Shown: in pieces, positions 45,391 to 54,737 of the stretch
Numbering within the stretch: position 1 is the stretch's first letter
Layout of the letters: each line of letters opens with the position of its first letter
Assembly: GCF_011492965.1 (NCBI RefSeq)
Contig: NZ_CP045122.1
Location: 1 to 64,000, forward strand
DNA: 64,000 nt
Reading direction: 5' to 3'
Source: Rubrobacter marinus
GTDB taxonomy: Bacteria; Actinomycetota; Rubrobacteria; Rubrobacterales; Rubrobacteraceae
Position numbers and translations under genes: made by a program
Notes under the pieces: generated by a model
Told to the model about the DNA's origin: nothing
The model's input: the letters and a program-made list of their open reading frames with translations, nothing else
Database searches by the model: none

Positions 45391-46209
45391 TCACCCGGGC
45401 GCCCGCCTCCCGGAGGAACCCCTGGAACGGCGGAGCAAGAAGACGAGCGCAAAGCCCACCGCAAGGATGCTGCTGACGAGGAGGTTGCCGCGGAGGTCGC
45501 CGAGGAGGAAGGCCGGGTCGATGCGCAAAGCCTCGACGAAGAAGCGCCCGACGGAGTAGAGGCTCACGTAGAGCAAAAAGACGTCGCCGGCCTTCAGGCG
45601 CGAGGCGAAGCGGCGGGCGATGTAGAGGAGCGCGAAGAAGACCAGGAGGTTCCAGAGCGACTCGTAGAGGAACGTCGGGTGGAAGCTCGCCGCGTCCTCG
45701 AAGCCGTCGGGGCGGTTCTCGGGGGCGATGCGGATCGCCCAGGGAAGGTCGGAGGGACGCCCGAAGAGCTCCTGGTTGAAGTAGTTCCCCCACCGGCCGA
45801 TGGCCTGGGCGAGGATCAGGCCGGGGGCCGCGGCGTCCGCGAACACCAGCGGGTTGATGCCGCGTACGCGCGCGAAGATCAGGACGCCCAAAAAGCCCCC
45901 GACGACCGCGCCGTAGATGCCGAGCCCGTCGCCCCCGATGACGGCGGGGAAGGGGTCCTCGGCGTAGAGCTCGTAGTCCGTGAGGACGTGGTAGACGCGC
46001 GCCCCGATGAAGCCTAGAGGCACCACGAAGAAGAGCGCGTCGAGGGCGAGGGCGCCGTCGTAGCCCCTCCTCGCGAGCTCCCGGGAGACGACGAAGGTCC
46101 CGACGGCGATCCCGAGGGCGATGAGGAGGCCGTACCAGCGCAGGGCGATGGGCCCGACCTCGAAGATCACCGGCGAAGGCGGGCTCGGCAGAGACAGCGC
46201 CGCAAGCAA
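45391..46209 (-). CDS. lgt: Prolipoprotein diacylglyceryl transferase
   Basis: TTG at 46207-46209 follows AAAGGAG. The 272-residue protein has the Lgt signature AIGRWGNYFNQELFGRP with the catalytic Arg/Asn set, plus IALRWYGLLIALGIAVG, LGIYGAVVGG and a C-terminal VSLYSVGRFFVEALR. Seven membrane segments. It transfers diacylglycerol from phosphatidylglycerol to the lipobox cysteine, the first step of lipoprotein maturation. An extra lgt among sortases suggests an element-borne envelope maturation set. Confidence 0.95.
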   Translation of the reverse strand: MLAALSLPSPPSPVIFEVGPIALRWYGLLIALGIAVGTFVVSRELARRGYDGALALDALFFVVPLGFIGARVYHVLTDYELYAEDPFPAVIGGDGLGIYGAVVGGFLGVLIFARVRGINPLVFADAAAPGLILAQAIGRWGNYFNQELFGRPSDLPWAIRIAPENRPDGFEDAASFHPTFLYESLWNLLVFFALLYIARRFASRLKAGDVFLLYVSLYSVGRFFVEALRIDPAFLLGDLRGNLLVSSILAVGFALVFLLRRSRGSSGRRAPG

Positions 46210-46316
46210 GCTAACACTCCTTTCTATCGGGAACGCGTGCCCGGCCGCGCCCCCGTACGCCGCGCCGGCGGCGATCGGTCTTCGGCGCGCTCCTGGAGGA
46301 CCCGTCCGACCTCACC

Positions 46317-46934
46317 CTAGACCTTCTCGGCCTGGACGATGAGCCTTCGGGAGTAGTCGGGGAGGGTGCACGTCTGCAGCGTGAGCACGTCCTTGCCCGG
46401 CACGGGCTCCGTCACGTACAGGTCCGTGGGGCTCACGACGAACTCCTTGAAGACCCTGTACGTGTACTCGTTGCCGTCGGCGTCCTCGACGAAGACCTCG
46501 TCGCCGTTCTCCAGGGCGTCGAGGTCCCAGAAGGCCAGAAAGCTCGGCTCGTTCGGGTAGCCCAGGCGGTGTCCGGCCAGGTAGGTGTTCGCCCCGTCTT
46601 CCCAGGGGAAGCCCGTACCCTCGAGGTGGATGCCGGCGTTGTTCTTGAGGGCCTCCTCGTCGTCGCCGGCGGCGTCGGGGAAGGTTGCGCCCTCGATGCG
46701 GGCCATCTTCGGGATCGTGACCCTTAGCGTCTTGTCCTCGGGACCCTGCGCGGCCTCTTCGGCCCCCCGCTCCCGCGTGGTCTCGACCTCGGGGACGTTG
46801 AAGCCCTCGGGCTCGGTACTGTTGCTGGCGGTGTTCGCCGTCCCTTGTCCGACGAAGGCGTAGGCTACGACCACCAGCCCGATCGCTACCATGGCCAGGC
46901 TCGCGACGCCGAGCAGCAAACTCCTTATACGCAC
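46317..46934 (-). CDS. Class E-like sortase
   Basis: GTG at 46932-46934 follows GGAGGAAGAAAG. A single N-terminal anchor (LLLGVASLAMVAIGLVVVAY) leads to the catalytic domain: LRVTIPKMARIEGATFPDAA, His in TYLAGHRLGYPN, Cys in VLTLQTCTLPDYS and Arg in RRLIVQAEKV. It is a close paralog of the sortase at 55920-56531: most of the catalytic domain is shared residue by residue (AFWDLDALE, DEVFVEDADGNEY). It would cleave a sorting signal such as LPDTG and join the product to peptidoglycan. Confidence 0.92.
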   Translation of the reverse strand: MRIRSLLLGVASLAMVAIGLVVVAYAFVGQGTANTASNSTEPEGFNVPEVETTRERGAEEAAQGPEDKTLRVTIPKMARIEGATFPDAAGDDEEALKNNAGIHLEGTGFPWEDGANTYLAGHRLGYPNEPSFLAFWDLDALENGDEVFVEDADGNEYTYRVFKEFVVSPTDLYVTEPVPGKDVLTLQTCTLPDYSRRLIVQAEKV

Positions 46935-47273
46935 CTTTCTTCCTCCTTGAGTGGTCCGAAAACCGCCGGTTCGTGTTCCCCGGGCGACCGGTACGGCGCC
47001 GCCCGGGGATTGTCTCCGGAGGTGGGACGTGTCGAACGAAACCTACGAGGGCCAGAGACCCGCCGCGCTAAACCGGGCTTCGCGAGGAACGCCCTCGCAC
47101 GCCCTGCAAGGACGTGGCGGTACCCGCGGTATTTGCGGCGCCGAGAAGGTGAGCCGGATCACCCTCCGAAAAGGCCCCGCTCGTGCCGGCGGTAGACGGG
47201 GTAGGGGGGAGCACCAAGCGAACTCGTGTCTCCGGCGACACCCCGAGGTCGTCTCCCGCGGGCACGGGACGAT
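46935..47273. other. Intergenic, no supported gene
   Basis: GC-rich sequence between a sortase and a small secreted-type protein. No frame shows protein-like composition or a ribosome site. Confidence 0.4.
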
Positions 47274-47648
47274 CTACAGGCGATACACCTGCAAGGAAGA
47301 GGGTGTCGGGGCTCGCGGCGGAGGGAGCACCGGCGGCGCACGAAGCGCCCAGGATCGGCGAGGAAGCGGCAGGCCGCGCCACCCGCGAACGTCGCGCAGC
47401 CGCGTCCACGCGACCGCCCCGACGACGGCGACGAGGATCGCGGCGGCGTAGCTCGCCACGTCTGCGTCCCACGCGTGCGGCCCTGCTCCGTCGGTCGCGG
47501 CGGGCGTGACGTGCGCAGCGTGCCCCTCCACGGCCCCCGCCAGCTCGAACAGAAGCTGGTGTTCGGCAGCCCCGTAGGCGCCGTGGCAGGCGAGCAGCGC
47601 CAGCACCAGGAGCGGCGCCAGCACCCTCTTCGTCCGCTTCCTCAGCAC
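47274..47648 (-). CDS. Small two-helix protein with LQVYRL terminus, paralog of the gene at 55206
   Basis: The 124-residue frame starts near 47648 (GTG). It has a basic N-tail and helix LAPLLVLALLACHGAYGAAE, a polar loop, a second helix (VASYAAAILVAVVGAVAWTR), and an Arg/Pro-rich tail ending SSLQVYRL. The same architecture and end motifs occur at 55206-55577 (LLCHGAFG and LLQVIRL). Both lie a few hundred bases from a sortase gene. Function unknown. Confidence 0.6.
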   Translation of the reverse strand: MLRKRTKRVLAPLLVLALLACHGAYGAAEHQLLFELAGAVEGHAAHVTPAATDGAGPHAWDADVASYAAAILVAVVGAVAWTRLRDVRGWRGLPLPRRSWALRAPPVLPPPRAPTPSSLQVYRL

Positions 47649-48080
47649 CGCGAGAACGTCCGCTGTCTCGAGTTGATCATCGATGCGCGCATTCTAGCCC
47701 ACCCATTGAAAAAGCAGGACCTACGGGCCGTGCACAGACTGCCTTACCGCGGGCGCCCGTTCGTCCTCGACGACGGGCACGACCGCTCGTCCACGAGCCT
47801 GAGGCGCAGGGCGCTCGCGTGCGCCCCCCGCGTCACGGCCTCTTGCAAGCCTCGGGGCAAGCCCGCCGGTGCGGGTCCTGGTGAGCTGGCGACGGCCAGA
47901 GGCCAAAAGCGCGACGCTCTCGTTGCACCGGCCGCGTGGCTCCCGCCGCGGGCCGGCGGCGGCGCGCGCGAAGAGCGGCGTGCCGACGCACACAGGGTCG
48001 GCACGCCCAAGAGAAGAGCGACGGTGAGGCAAGAGGGGCGGGAGGCGGCGCGCTACGGGCCGCCTCCCGCCCCGCACGCC
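47649..48080. other. Intergenic, no supported gene
   Basis: Only GC-rich shadow frames are seen downstream of the NlpC/P60 gene. No hairpin followed by a T-run stands out. Confidence 0.4.
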
Positions 48081-49869
48081 CTAGATCAGCCTCCGCGCGC
48101 CCACGTAGCCCTGAATGTAATCGATGGGCGTCTCGGTCGCGTAGCCGGCGAAGGCTGAGGCGTGCACGGTCGTCCCCCTGCCCGTGGCGATCCCGACGTG
48201 GGTTATGGTCCCGCTGCCGTCCTCGCTCCAGAGGAGCAGGTCGCCCGCCTGCGGGGGGCCCTGCACCGGGACCCCGTACCCCGGCAGCGCGTTCGGCACG
48301 TCCGGCAGCGAGATGCCGAACGCCCCGTAGACGACCTGCGTGAAGCACGAGCAGTCCATCATCTCGTAGGGCACGCAAACCTCCTGGCCGCCGAGCACGT
48401 AGGGCGTGCCCATGTACTTGGCCCCCTCGGCGACGATGGCCTCCCCGGTGGCGCTGCCGGCCGAGGCAGGCTCCTCCGCCGGGGGCGGGGTCTGGGCCCC
48501 GGCAACGGGGCTCACGGGCTGCGCGCCGCTCGTGGCCGGCTCGTACTGGTCTCCACCGGCGTCGCCGCCGTTGCCGTACTGGTCCGCCGCGGCGCCGGAG
48601 CCGTACTGGTCGGCGGCGGGCTGCTGCTGCGGAGCCAATTCTGCTTGCTGCTGGGCCGCCTGCTGTTCGGCGGCCGCCTGCTGTTCGGCGTAGCGCTCGG
48701 CCTCGAGTTGCTCCGCCCGAGCGGCCTCCTCCGCTGCCCGCTCGGCCGCGAGTCGCGCCTGCCGGGCCTCTTCGGCCGCCGCTCCGGCCGCTCGTTGCTC
48801 GGCGGCGTACTGCTGCTCGGCGGCCTGCTGCTCGGCTGCCGCAGCGGCTTGGCGTTCGGCCTCCTCGGCCGCGATCGCCTGCTCGGCGGCGATCTGCTCG
48901 GCCTCGGCCCGCTGCGCGGCCGCCTGCTCGGCGGCGAGCCTCGCCTGACGACGGGCCTCGGCTCGCTCCGCCCTCTCGGCGGCGAGGTCGCGGGTTGGGG
49001 CCGCCTCGACCGGGGCGATCCCGGCTACCGGATCCACCTCGATGGTCTTCTCCCCACCCACCTCGTTTTTCGGCGCGGCCGAGGCGACCCGGAGCGGTTC
49101 GGCGGGCCGGGCCGGAGCGGGCGCGACAGGCACCTGCGCGGTCTCCCTCCCGACGGGCTCCGCGGGGGCGGGCCGGACCGCGGCCGGCGTCGCCTCGGCT
49201 ATGCTCGCGCGCAGCCTCTCGCCGGCGGCCCGGGCCTCTTCGGCCCCTTGGGCCTGCTCGGCCTCGATCTCCGCCCGCATCTTCGCGTCCAGCGAGGCAA
49301 GGTAGTCTTGGATCTCGGCCTCGAGGCCGGCGATACGGTCCTGCTGCCCCTCGGCCTCGCGGATGGCATCCTCTCGCAGATCGCGCTGGGACTCGAGCTC
49401 GGCCTTCTTCTCGGTGAGCGCGTCCCGGCTCACCCTCGCTGCGTCGAACGTCGCGCGCTCCCTGATGAGGAGCCGCGCCCACAGCTCGAGCCTGTTGGCG
49501 AATTCGGTGAAGCTCTGAGCCCCGACCAGGACGTCGACGAAGCCTACGTTGCCGCTCTTGTACATCTGGGACGCCCTCGCCTCAAGCTGCGCCTTCGCCT
49601 CGGCGTACTCACGCTCGGACGCCACGAGCTCTTCGTTCGTGGCCGCTATCTCCTTCTCCAAGCCCCCGAGCTGGTACAGCGCGTCGCTGCGCTGCGCGTC
49701 CGCCGCCTCGGCCTCCATTCGCATCTCAGAGATCTTCTCCTGCGCCGACCCGATCTCCCCCTGCGCACCGGCCTCTTCCCCTGCGGCGCGGCCCCGCCAC
49801 CATCCCGAACGACAACACGCCAACCATCAACAATCCGACAAGCATCCCTGCGCGAAACGGTCGCGGCAT
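48081..49869 (-). CDS. Secreted coiled-coil NlpC/P60 peptidoglycan endopeptidase (PcsB/RipA-like)
   Basis: ATG at 49867-49869 gives a signal peptide MPRPFRAGMLVGLLMVGVLS with GAAGGAG upstream. The frame changes near 49795 in a CCGCGCCGC context. A long coiled coil follows (QEKISEMRMEAEAADAQRSD; MYKSGNVGFVDVLVGAQSFT; LTEKKAELESQRDLREDAIR), the PcsB/CwlO regulatory type. Then comes a region of Ala/Glu/Gln repeats, and a C-terminal NlpC/P60 domain: KYMGTPYVLGGQEVCVP, MMDCSCFTQVVYGAFG with catalytic Cys, and THVGIATG with His. The catalytic domain resembles that of the conjugation hydrolase. In relatives the coiled coil gates activity through FtsEX. Confidence 0.88.
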
Positions 49870-50348
49870 AACGCCCGGGCTCCTTCCCCTCGCCTACGCA
49901 TATACGTTGTGTTAAAGGGGATTCCGACCGATCCCCCTCCTAGGTCGGGCACTGTAAGGAGATCGCCCGCGTGCTGCAATACCCCCGTACCCTTAAAAGG
50001 AGGCCCGGAGCCACGAATCCGGCTGGAGAAAGGCAGATACATGTCTTCGGAACGAAATCTTTTTTTAATATTTCTTAACTTTTGTAACGCGGTGGCAACC
50101 TCCATTGCAGCGCTGAGGGATTTCCCCGTCGAGGTTCTCGGGTGCCGTTTGGTCCCGCGGCGCGATCGGAACGCCCGGGAAAACGGCGAATCGCTGCCGG
50201 GGCGCGACCGCGCGAGATCTCGGGCGAGTTGGGCGCGGTCGAGGAGTCCGGTCCGACCATGTGCGGCGGCGAAGGTGCCGCTCGCGTCCTCGCGGTCCCG
50301 CTCCGAGGATCTTGCTGGACATACCGTGGTGGGGTACCCTGGCTACCG
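49870..50348. other. Divergent intergenic region between NlpC/P60 and sortase genes
   Basis: An AT-rich block at 50058-50095 (TTTTTTTAATATTTCTTAAC) is the likely promoter zone. No protein frame is supported. Confidence 0.5.
49912..49945 (-). promoter_or_regulatory. Overlapping alternative stems in the leader of the NlpC/P60 gene
   Basis: In the leftward transcript, CCGACC/GGTCGG and GGGGAT/ATCCCC stems overlap and exclude each other, about 45-75 bases before the start codon. This is attenuator-like geometry. It does not match the ydaO c-di-AMP riboswitch that precedes many actinobacterial wall hydrolases. Confidence 0.3.
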
Positions 50349-50981
50349 ATGTTCAAGAGCCTCAAAGCATCGCTGCTGCTCGTCTCGCTCGCGTTGTTGG
50401 GGTTGGGGGCGTTGCCTGCCTACCCGACGACGGAGACCGCATCCCTCGACCTGCGCCCAACGGAGGTCGAGAACGCCAGGACGCTCCTCGGCGAGAGCCC
50501 GGGGGGCGAGAAGGCGCAACCGGGGAGCGGGGGCGGGAGGGACGCCGGCACGGCGGGGCCGGGGGGCGCTCCGATGACGCTTTCGATCCCCAAGCTGGGG
50601 CTCGAGGACGTGGAGGTGCCTACCGCCGACAGCCAGGTTGCGCTCGACCGGGAGGGGATCATCCGCTTGAAGGGGACCGGTTCCCCGTGGCAGGAGGGCT
50701 CCAACACCGTCATCGTCGGCCACGCCTTGGGGTACGTGTTCACCAAGGTTCCATACGTCTTCTACGAGCTCGACGAGATGGAGCCGGGGGACGAGATCGT
50801 CTTGGAGAACCAGGCCGGCGAGGAGTTCACCTTCCGCGTCTACGACCGGCTGGTGGTACGCCCCGAGGACTACTGGGTTACCTACCCCGTCCAGGACAAG
50901 ACGATCGTCTCGCTGCAGACCTGCACCCCGATACCCTCCTTCGAGAAGCGGCTCATCGTGCGCGCCGAGAGGGTGGGTTAG
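50349..50981 (+). CDS. Class E-like sortase
   Basis: ATG at 50349 begins MFKSLKASLLLVSLALLGLG, an uncleaved signal anchor. A Gly-rich linker precedes the fold: MTLSIPKLGLEDVEVPTADS, His in NTVIVGHALGYV, Cys in IVSLQTCTPIPSFEKR and Arg in RLIVRAERVG. It diverges from the pair at 46.3/55.9 kb (IVGHALGY instead of LAGHRLGY), so its substrate may differ. Followed on the same strand by an M23 peptidase gene. Confidence 0.9.
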   Translation: MFKSLKASLLLVSLALLGLGALPAYPTTETASLDLRPTEVENARTLLGESPGGEKAQPGSGGGRDAGTAGPGGAPMTLSIPKLGLEDVEVPTADSQVALDREGIIRLKGTGSPWQEGSNTVIVGHALGYVFTKVPYVFYELDEMEPGDEIVLENQAGEEFTFRVYDRLVVRPEDYWVTYPVQDKTIVSLQTCTPIPSFEKRLIVRAERVG

Positions 50982-51123
50982 ATGAGCAGTGCACGGGCGC
51001 TCTCTCGCGCCCGGCCGCGTGCGGGAGCGGGGCGAGGAGGCCGGGGGGCTTAAACTTCTGCGGCCTTTGTGCCGAACACGGTGGTGAGGGTGCTTTTGCG
51101 TACGAAGCTGGAGGGGGAACGCA

Positions 51124-52504
51124 ATGCATAAAGGAGCGTTGGCGGCCGCGGTATTAGGTATGGCCATGGCTCTGGGGCTTGTCGGGCAGTCCGCGAGCGC
51201 GGGGCCCAAAAGGACCTCGCCCGGGGCCAGAAGACGGTGGACCGCGTGGTCGGGGCTTCGGTGGTCCACCCGAAAGGCCTCGTCGTGGAGCGGGAGAAGT
51301 TCAAGGAGGACGGTACCTACGGGTTCACGCTGTGGCGACCCGCCTCGGGCGCCTCGCGCGGGCACGGTGGGGGCAGGAGGGGGGGGAGCCCGTGGCTCGC
51401 GTCGCGCTCGCTTACGACCTCGAGCCCGAGGACGTAGAGAAGGTCGTGCGGGAGAAGCTCGCCGCCCTCGAGGACGTGCCGGCGAGGAGGGAGACGGTGA
51501 GCGTCGGCAAGAACGAGCTCAAGGGCGTGGCGGTCGGTCCCGTGCCGGGCAGCACCCCCTCCACGGAGGTGTACGCGTCGACCGAAGGCAGGGTGTACCG
51601 GATAAACGTCTACGGGGACGGGCTGGACGCCGGGGATAGGGAGCTGCTCTCGAGCCTAAAGTTCGATCGCCCCTCCCGCTCGGCCGCCTCTCTCGGGGCG
51701 CTCCCGGATGCGAACGACCCGAAGACCTACTACAAGAACGGCGGAGAACTTCGGGAGCGGGAGGAGGCGGCCCGCGGGGGCAACGAGAAAGGGGGATCTG
51801 AGCGGACTGCCTCGATGACGGCGGCCGAGGTGCCCAGGTACGCCGAGAAGAGGATCGCCGAGGGCTGCTGGCTGGCCCAGAGCACCTTCTTCTTCCAGAC
51901 CCAGCACGGCAGGTACGCCAACCGCAGCGCAAGCGACGGTATCCCGACGGGCTTCACCCGGCTGGGCTCGCCCAACTACTGGGGGCAGTACACCCACGGC
52001 AACCTCGGCTACGGGCGGTGCGCCTCGACCTACTACACCAACGACAAGTTCGCCATCGACTACCCCCTGAACTTCGGCGACGCCGTCTTCTCGCCGTTCA
52101 AGAGCGGCACGGTGACCTTCGCCGGGCGCAACTCCTCGCACAAGAATTACGGCGTCTTCGTGGTGATCAAGGCCGACAACGGCAAGTACGTCAACCTCTC
52201 GGCGCACCTGAGCGGCCTCGCCCCGGGGATACGGCCGGGCGCGAGGGTCACCGACGCGACGATCATCGGCTACGCGGGCGACACGGGAGACCCCAGCGTC
52301 CCCGTCGGCCCCCCGCACCTCCACCAGGCCTTCTACCGCTCCCCGGGCTTCCTCGCCGACGGCTCGCCCTACGGCGGTACGGGCCTGCAGGTAGTCTTCC
52401 ACCGCTACGTCGGCACCGCGGCGCGGACGAGCCCGGGCGTCTACAAGTACGGCTGGTCCAAGACATCGACGCAGCTGGCCAAGGGTTCCCTGATCAGCAA
52501 CTGA
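51124..52504 (+). CDS. Secreted M23 (LytM)-family peptidase (two frameshifts)
   Basis: ATG at 51124 follows GGAGGGGG and gives a signal peptide (ALAAAVLGMAMALGLVGQSA, cleavage near ASA). The reading frame shifts near 51210 and 51370. The bridging segment is VDRVVGASVVHPKGLVVERE. After a domain of unknown type (VALAYDLEPEDVEKVVREKL) comes the catalytic part: FAIDYPLNFGDAVFSPFKSG, YVNLSAHLSGLAPG and GPPHLHQAFYR. The HLH motif and Asp of FAIDY are zinc ligands of M23 endopeptidases. It would trim peptide cross-bridges in the wall. Confidence 0.82.
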
Positions 52505-52790
52505 ACCTCGCGCGCAGGAGGCGAGGGCGGCCCTCCTGGGTCGTCGCTCCCCCGAAACCTCGCCCGCAGCCCCGCCGCGAGGGACGCCGGGCCTCGGGGT
52601 GCCGCTATCGGCGGGAGGGCCTCGCCGGGAGCGCTCGGTGCGCGGTAGGCGTCCTTTGCGCCACCCCCATTGCTCTGAGGTAACAGGGAACCGACGCATC
52701 CGGCGCGCCTGAGGCGGACGCGATCGCCGGCTGGAGCCGTAACCGTATCCGCCGGGTCGGCGGAAGCCAGCGAGAGAAAGGGCTGCGGCG
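52505..52790. other. Intergenic, no supported gene
   Basis: 286 bases of GC-rich sequence after the M23 gene. I see no feature beyond short inverted repeats. Confidence 0.4.
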
Positions 52791-53041
52791 GTGAGTCGGG
52801 AAGAAGCGGACGTAGTGGCGTACGCACAGAAACCCGGGTGATTGTTCTGCGACAGGACGGATGAGTTCCTCCGCGAGAGTGGCGTGCGGTTTGCGGTGAG
52901 GAACGTGGTCGAGGACGACGGCACCATGGCGGAGCTTACGCGCATGGAACCCTGACCACCCCCGTAACCGTGATCGGGAGCAACCGGGGCAAGGAGGTCG
53001 TAGTCGGCTTCGACCGGGCGGGGCTGGAGCGGGTGCGCTAG
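52791..53041 (+). CDS. Glutaredoxin/NrdH-like protein with in-frame TGA at the first redox cysteine and one frameshift
   Basis: From GTG 52791 the frame reads VSREEADVVAYAQKPG, then TGA (52839-52841), then LFCDRTDEFLRESGVRF and AVRNVVEDDGTMAELTRM. In glutaredoxins the residue after PG is the first Cys of CxxC; here that codon is TGA and the second Cys follows (xLFC). At 52946-52947 GG for expected GGG shifts the frame. Correction gives GTLTTPVTVIGSNRGKEVVV with the cis-Pro TPV, then GFDRAGLERVR and TAG 53041. Length of about 83 residues is typical. The TGA could encode selenocysteine, be a nonsense mutation, or be a base error. A weak hairpin (52849-52874) follows the TGA. No sel genes are in the window. 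Confidence 0.6.
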
Positions 53042-53262
53042 TACTCCACGAGACGTTGCGCTAACGATTCGCCGCGGGCTCAAACGTCGCACCGTCTCCG
53101 CCTCGGCTCGCTGCCGACCACCACCGTCGCGGCCCCCAGCGCGAGCATGCGCCCGGCGCCGAGGTCCTCGAAAAGAGCGCAGCTACCGGCAGCGCTGAGG
53201 GCGAGGTGACCGCCGTCGGGGACGAAGTCTTGGAGTCCGAGGCCGAGCAGCGATCATCCCAC

Positions 53263-53823
53263 CTACGTCCCGCGTAAGGTGCGCCGCTCGTCTTGCTTGC
53301 TCCGCCGCACCGCTCCACGCCGCTCGTCCTGCTTACGCCACCCGTACCGGGTCATGCCCCGCGGCTTGTACACGTTCAGCACCAAGATCACGAGCAACAC
53401 CACCGTACCGCCCACGGAGTGGACCAACGTGCTCCCCAGCGCGTGCAGATCGTCGCCGGAGGTCGTGGGATCCGCCGCTACGCCCGCGAAGTAGCTCACG
53501 GTCTGCGTCTGCACCAGCAACACGAACGTGGCAACCACGGTCAGAAGGAGCGAGATCAGAACCCAGTAGTGCCTGAACAAGCCCCACCTGGTCCCCACGG
53601 ACACGACGAGCCCCGTCAGCAGCGAGGCGAGGGCCAACGGGACGACGACGTACCAGGCGATCCACTCCATCCCGATGTAGGCGACGCGCAGCGTTTGGGC
53701 ATCCCGGCCCATCGCCGCCGCAACGTCGAGAGCTACGTAGCCGGCGACCGCGCCGACCCAGCCGACCGAGGTCGCGATGTGCGCGGCGAGCGCGAACTTG
53801 CGGACGCGGGGCGTCATGATCAT
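53263..53823 (-). CDS. Four-helix membrane protein, DUF2269-like
   Basis: The 186-residue protein starts VRKFALAAHIATSVGWVGAV with a conserved-looking His in the first helix. Further helices are YVVVPLALASLLTGLVVSVG, YWVLISLLLTVVATFVLLVQ and VHSVGGTVVLLVILVLNVYK. The tail is basic (RKQDERRGAVRRSKQDERR) with an exact repeat of KQDERR. It overlaps the preceding small gene by 4 bases and is divergent from a TetR gene that probably controls it. Family placement is tentative. Confidence 0.65.
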   Translation of the reverse strand: MIMTPRVRKFALAAHIATSVGWVGAVAGYVALDVAAAMGRDAQTLRVAYIGMEWIAWYVVVPLALASLLTGLVVSVGTRWGLFRHYWVLISLLLTVVATFVLLVQTQTVSYFAGVAADPTTSGDDLHALGSTLVHSVGGTVVLLVILVLNVYKPRGMTRYGWRKQDERRGAVRRSKQDERRTLRGT

Positions 53824-54041
53824 CCGCGGCCAACCTCCGGCGCTGCTTGGCCTTCCAGCACGCTCGAGGGCGGTAACTGGCCACCGGCCTCACCGGACGA
53901 CGCGTGGCGGCCGGGGCCGTGCGCACCTCCGATGAACGCCCTGGCGAAGACCATCAGCAGGATCAATGCGATGACGACGATTCCGCAAGCTTTCACCCAG
54001 CGTGGCATGCCTGGGTAGGGGGGCGGCTCAGCCACGTGCAT
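53820..54041 (-). CDS. Small single-pass membrane protein, operon partner of the four-helix protein
   Basis: ATG at 54039-54041 follows GAGGAGAGGAG. The 73-residue protein begins MHVAEPPPYPGMPRWVKACG, has one helix (GIVVIALILLMVFARAFIGG) and a Gly/Pro tail. Its stop shares ATGA with the next gene. Probably a subunit or companion of it, under the divergent TetR regulator. Confidence 0.65.
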   Translation of the reverse strand: MHVAEPPPYPGMPRWVKACGIVVIALILLMVFARAFIGGAHGPGRHASSGEAGGQLPPSSVLEGQAAPEVGRG

Positions 54042-54146
54042 CTCCTCTCCTCGCGCGTGGTCGTCGAAGTTCTGGTTTATCACAGCAGCAGTTTATCTGT
54101 ACAGTATGTCTCTAGCAAGTCATAGTGTTTACATATCGTCGTAGCG

Positions 54147-54152
54147 TATAAT
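54147..54152 (+). promoter_or_regulatory. Perfect -10 hexamer immediately before the TetR gene
   Basis: TATAAT ends seven bases before the GTG start at 54159, so transcription would begin at or next to the start codon: a leaderless message, common in actinobacteria. The 117-base AT-rich gap to the divergent gene should hold the TetR operator. Confidence 0.5.
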
Positions 54153-54158
54153 TGGCTG

Positions 54159-54737
54159 GTGCCGAAGCTGTGGAACGAGACGATAGAGGCGCACCGCCGC
54201 GCGGTGCGCGACGCGATCCTCGACGCCGCTTGGGTGCTTGTGGCCGAGCACGGGCTGACGTCGGTCAGGATGTCGCGGATCGCCGAGGAGACCGGCATCG
54301 GGCGCGCGACGCTGTACAAGTACTTTCCGGACGTCGAAGCGATCCTGATCGCGTGGCACGAACGCCACGTCGCCGATCACCTCGAACGTCTCGTTGAGCT
54401 CCGCGACCGAGTCGGCGACGCCGGCGAGCGCCTCGAAGCGGTGCTCGAGGCTTACGCGCTCATCTGCCACCGCCGCGAGCACCGCGGCACGGAACAGGTC
54501 GCGGCGCTCGTGCACCGGGGTGAGCCCGCCGCCCGGGCGCAGCGGCAGCTTATCGGCCTGTTCCGAGACTTGCTGACCGAGGTCGCCGAGACCGGCGTCG
54601 TCAGGGACGACGTAGCGCCCGACGAGCTCGCGAGCTACTGCCTCCACGCCCTCGCGGCGGCCGGCAGCCTACCGTCCGAGGCCGCGGTTCGCCGGCTCGT
54701 CGCGGTCACCCTAGACGGGTTGCGCCCCCCGCATTGA
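54159..54737 (+). CDS. TetR/AcrR-family transcriptional regulator
   Basis: The 192-residue protein has a canonical TetR HTH: RDAILDAAWVLVAEHGLTSV, RMSRIAEETGIGRATLYKYF and PDVEAILIAWHERH. The helical ligand-binding domain follows (LEAVLEAYALICHRREHRGT; LIGLFRDLLTEVAETGVV). It is divergent from the two membrane-protein genes to its left and is expected to repress them until a ligand binds. Ligand unknown. Confidence 0.9.
   Translation: MPKLWNETIEAHRRAVRDAILDAAWVLVAEHGLTSVRMSRIAEETGIGRATLYKYFPDVEAILIAWHERHVADHLERLVELRDRVGDAGERLEAVLEAYALICHRREHRGTEQVAALVHRGEPAARAQRQLIGLFRDLLTEVAETGVVRDDVAPDELASYCLHALAAAGSLPSEAAVRRLVAVTLDGLRPPH

Noticed and set aside
49870..50348. ydaO/c-di-AMP riboswitch before the NlpC/P60 gene
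   Set aside because: I looked for the conserved GACAGCTAACC-type end and the GGGGAA/GGGTGAAT elements and did not find them.
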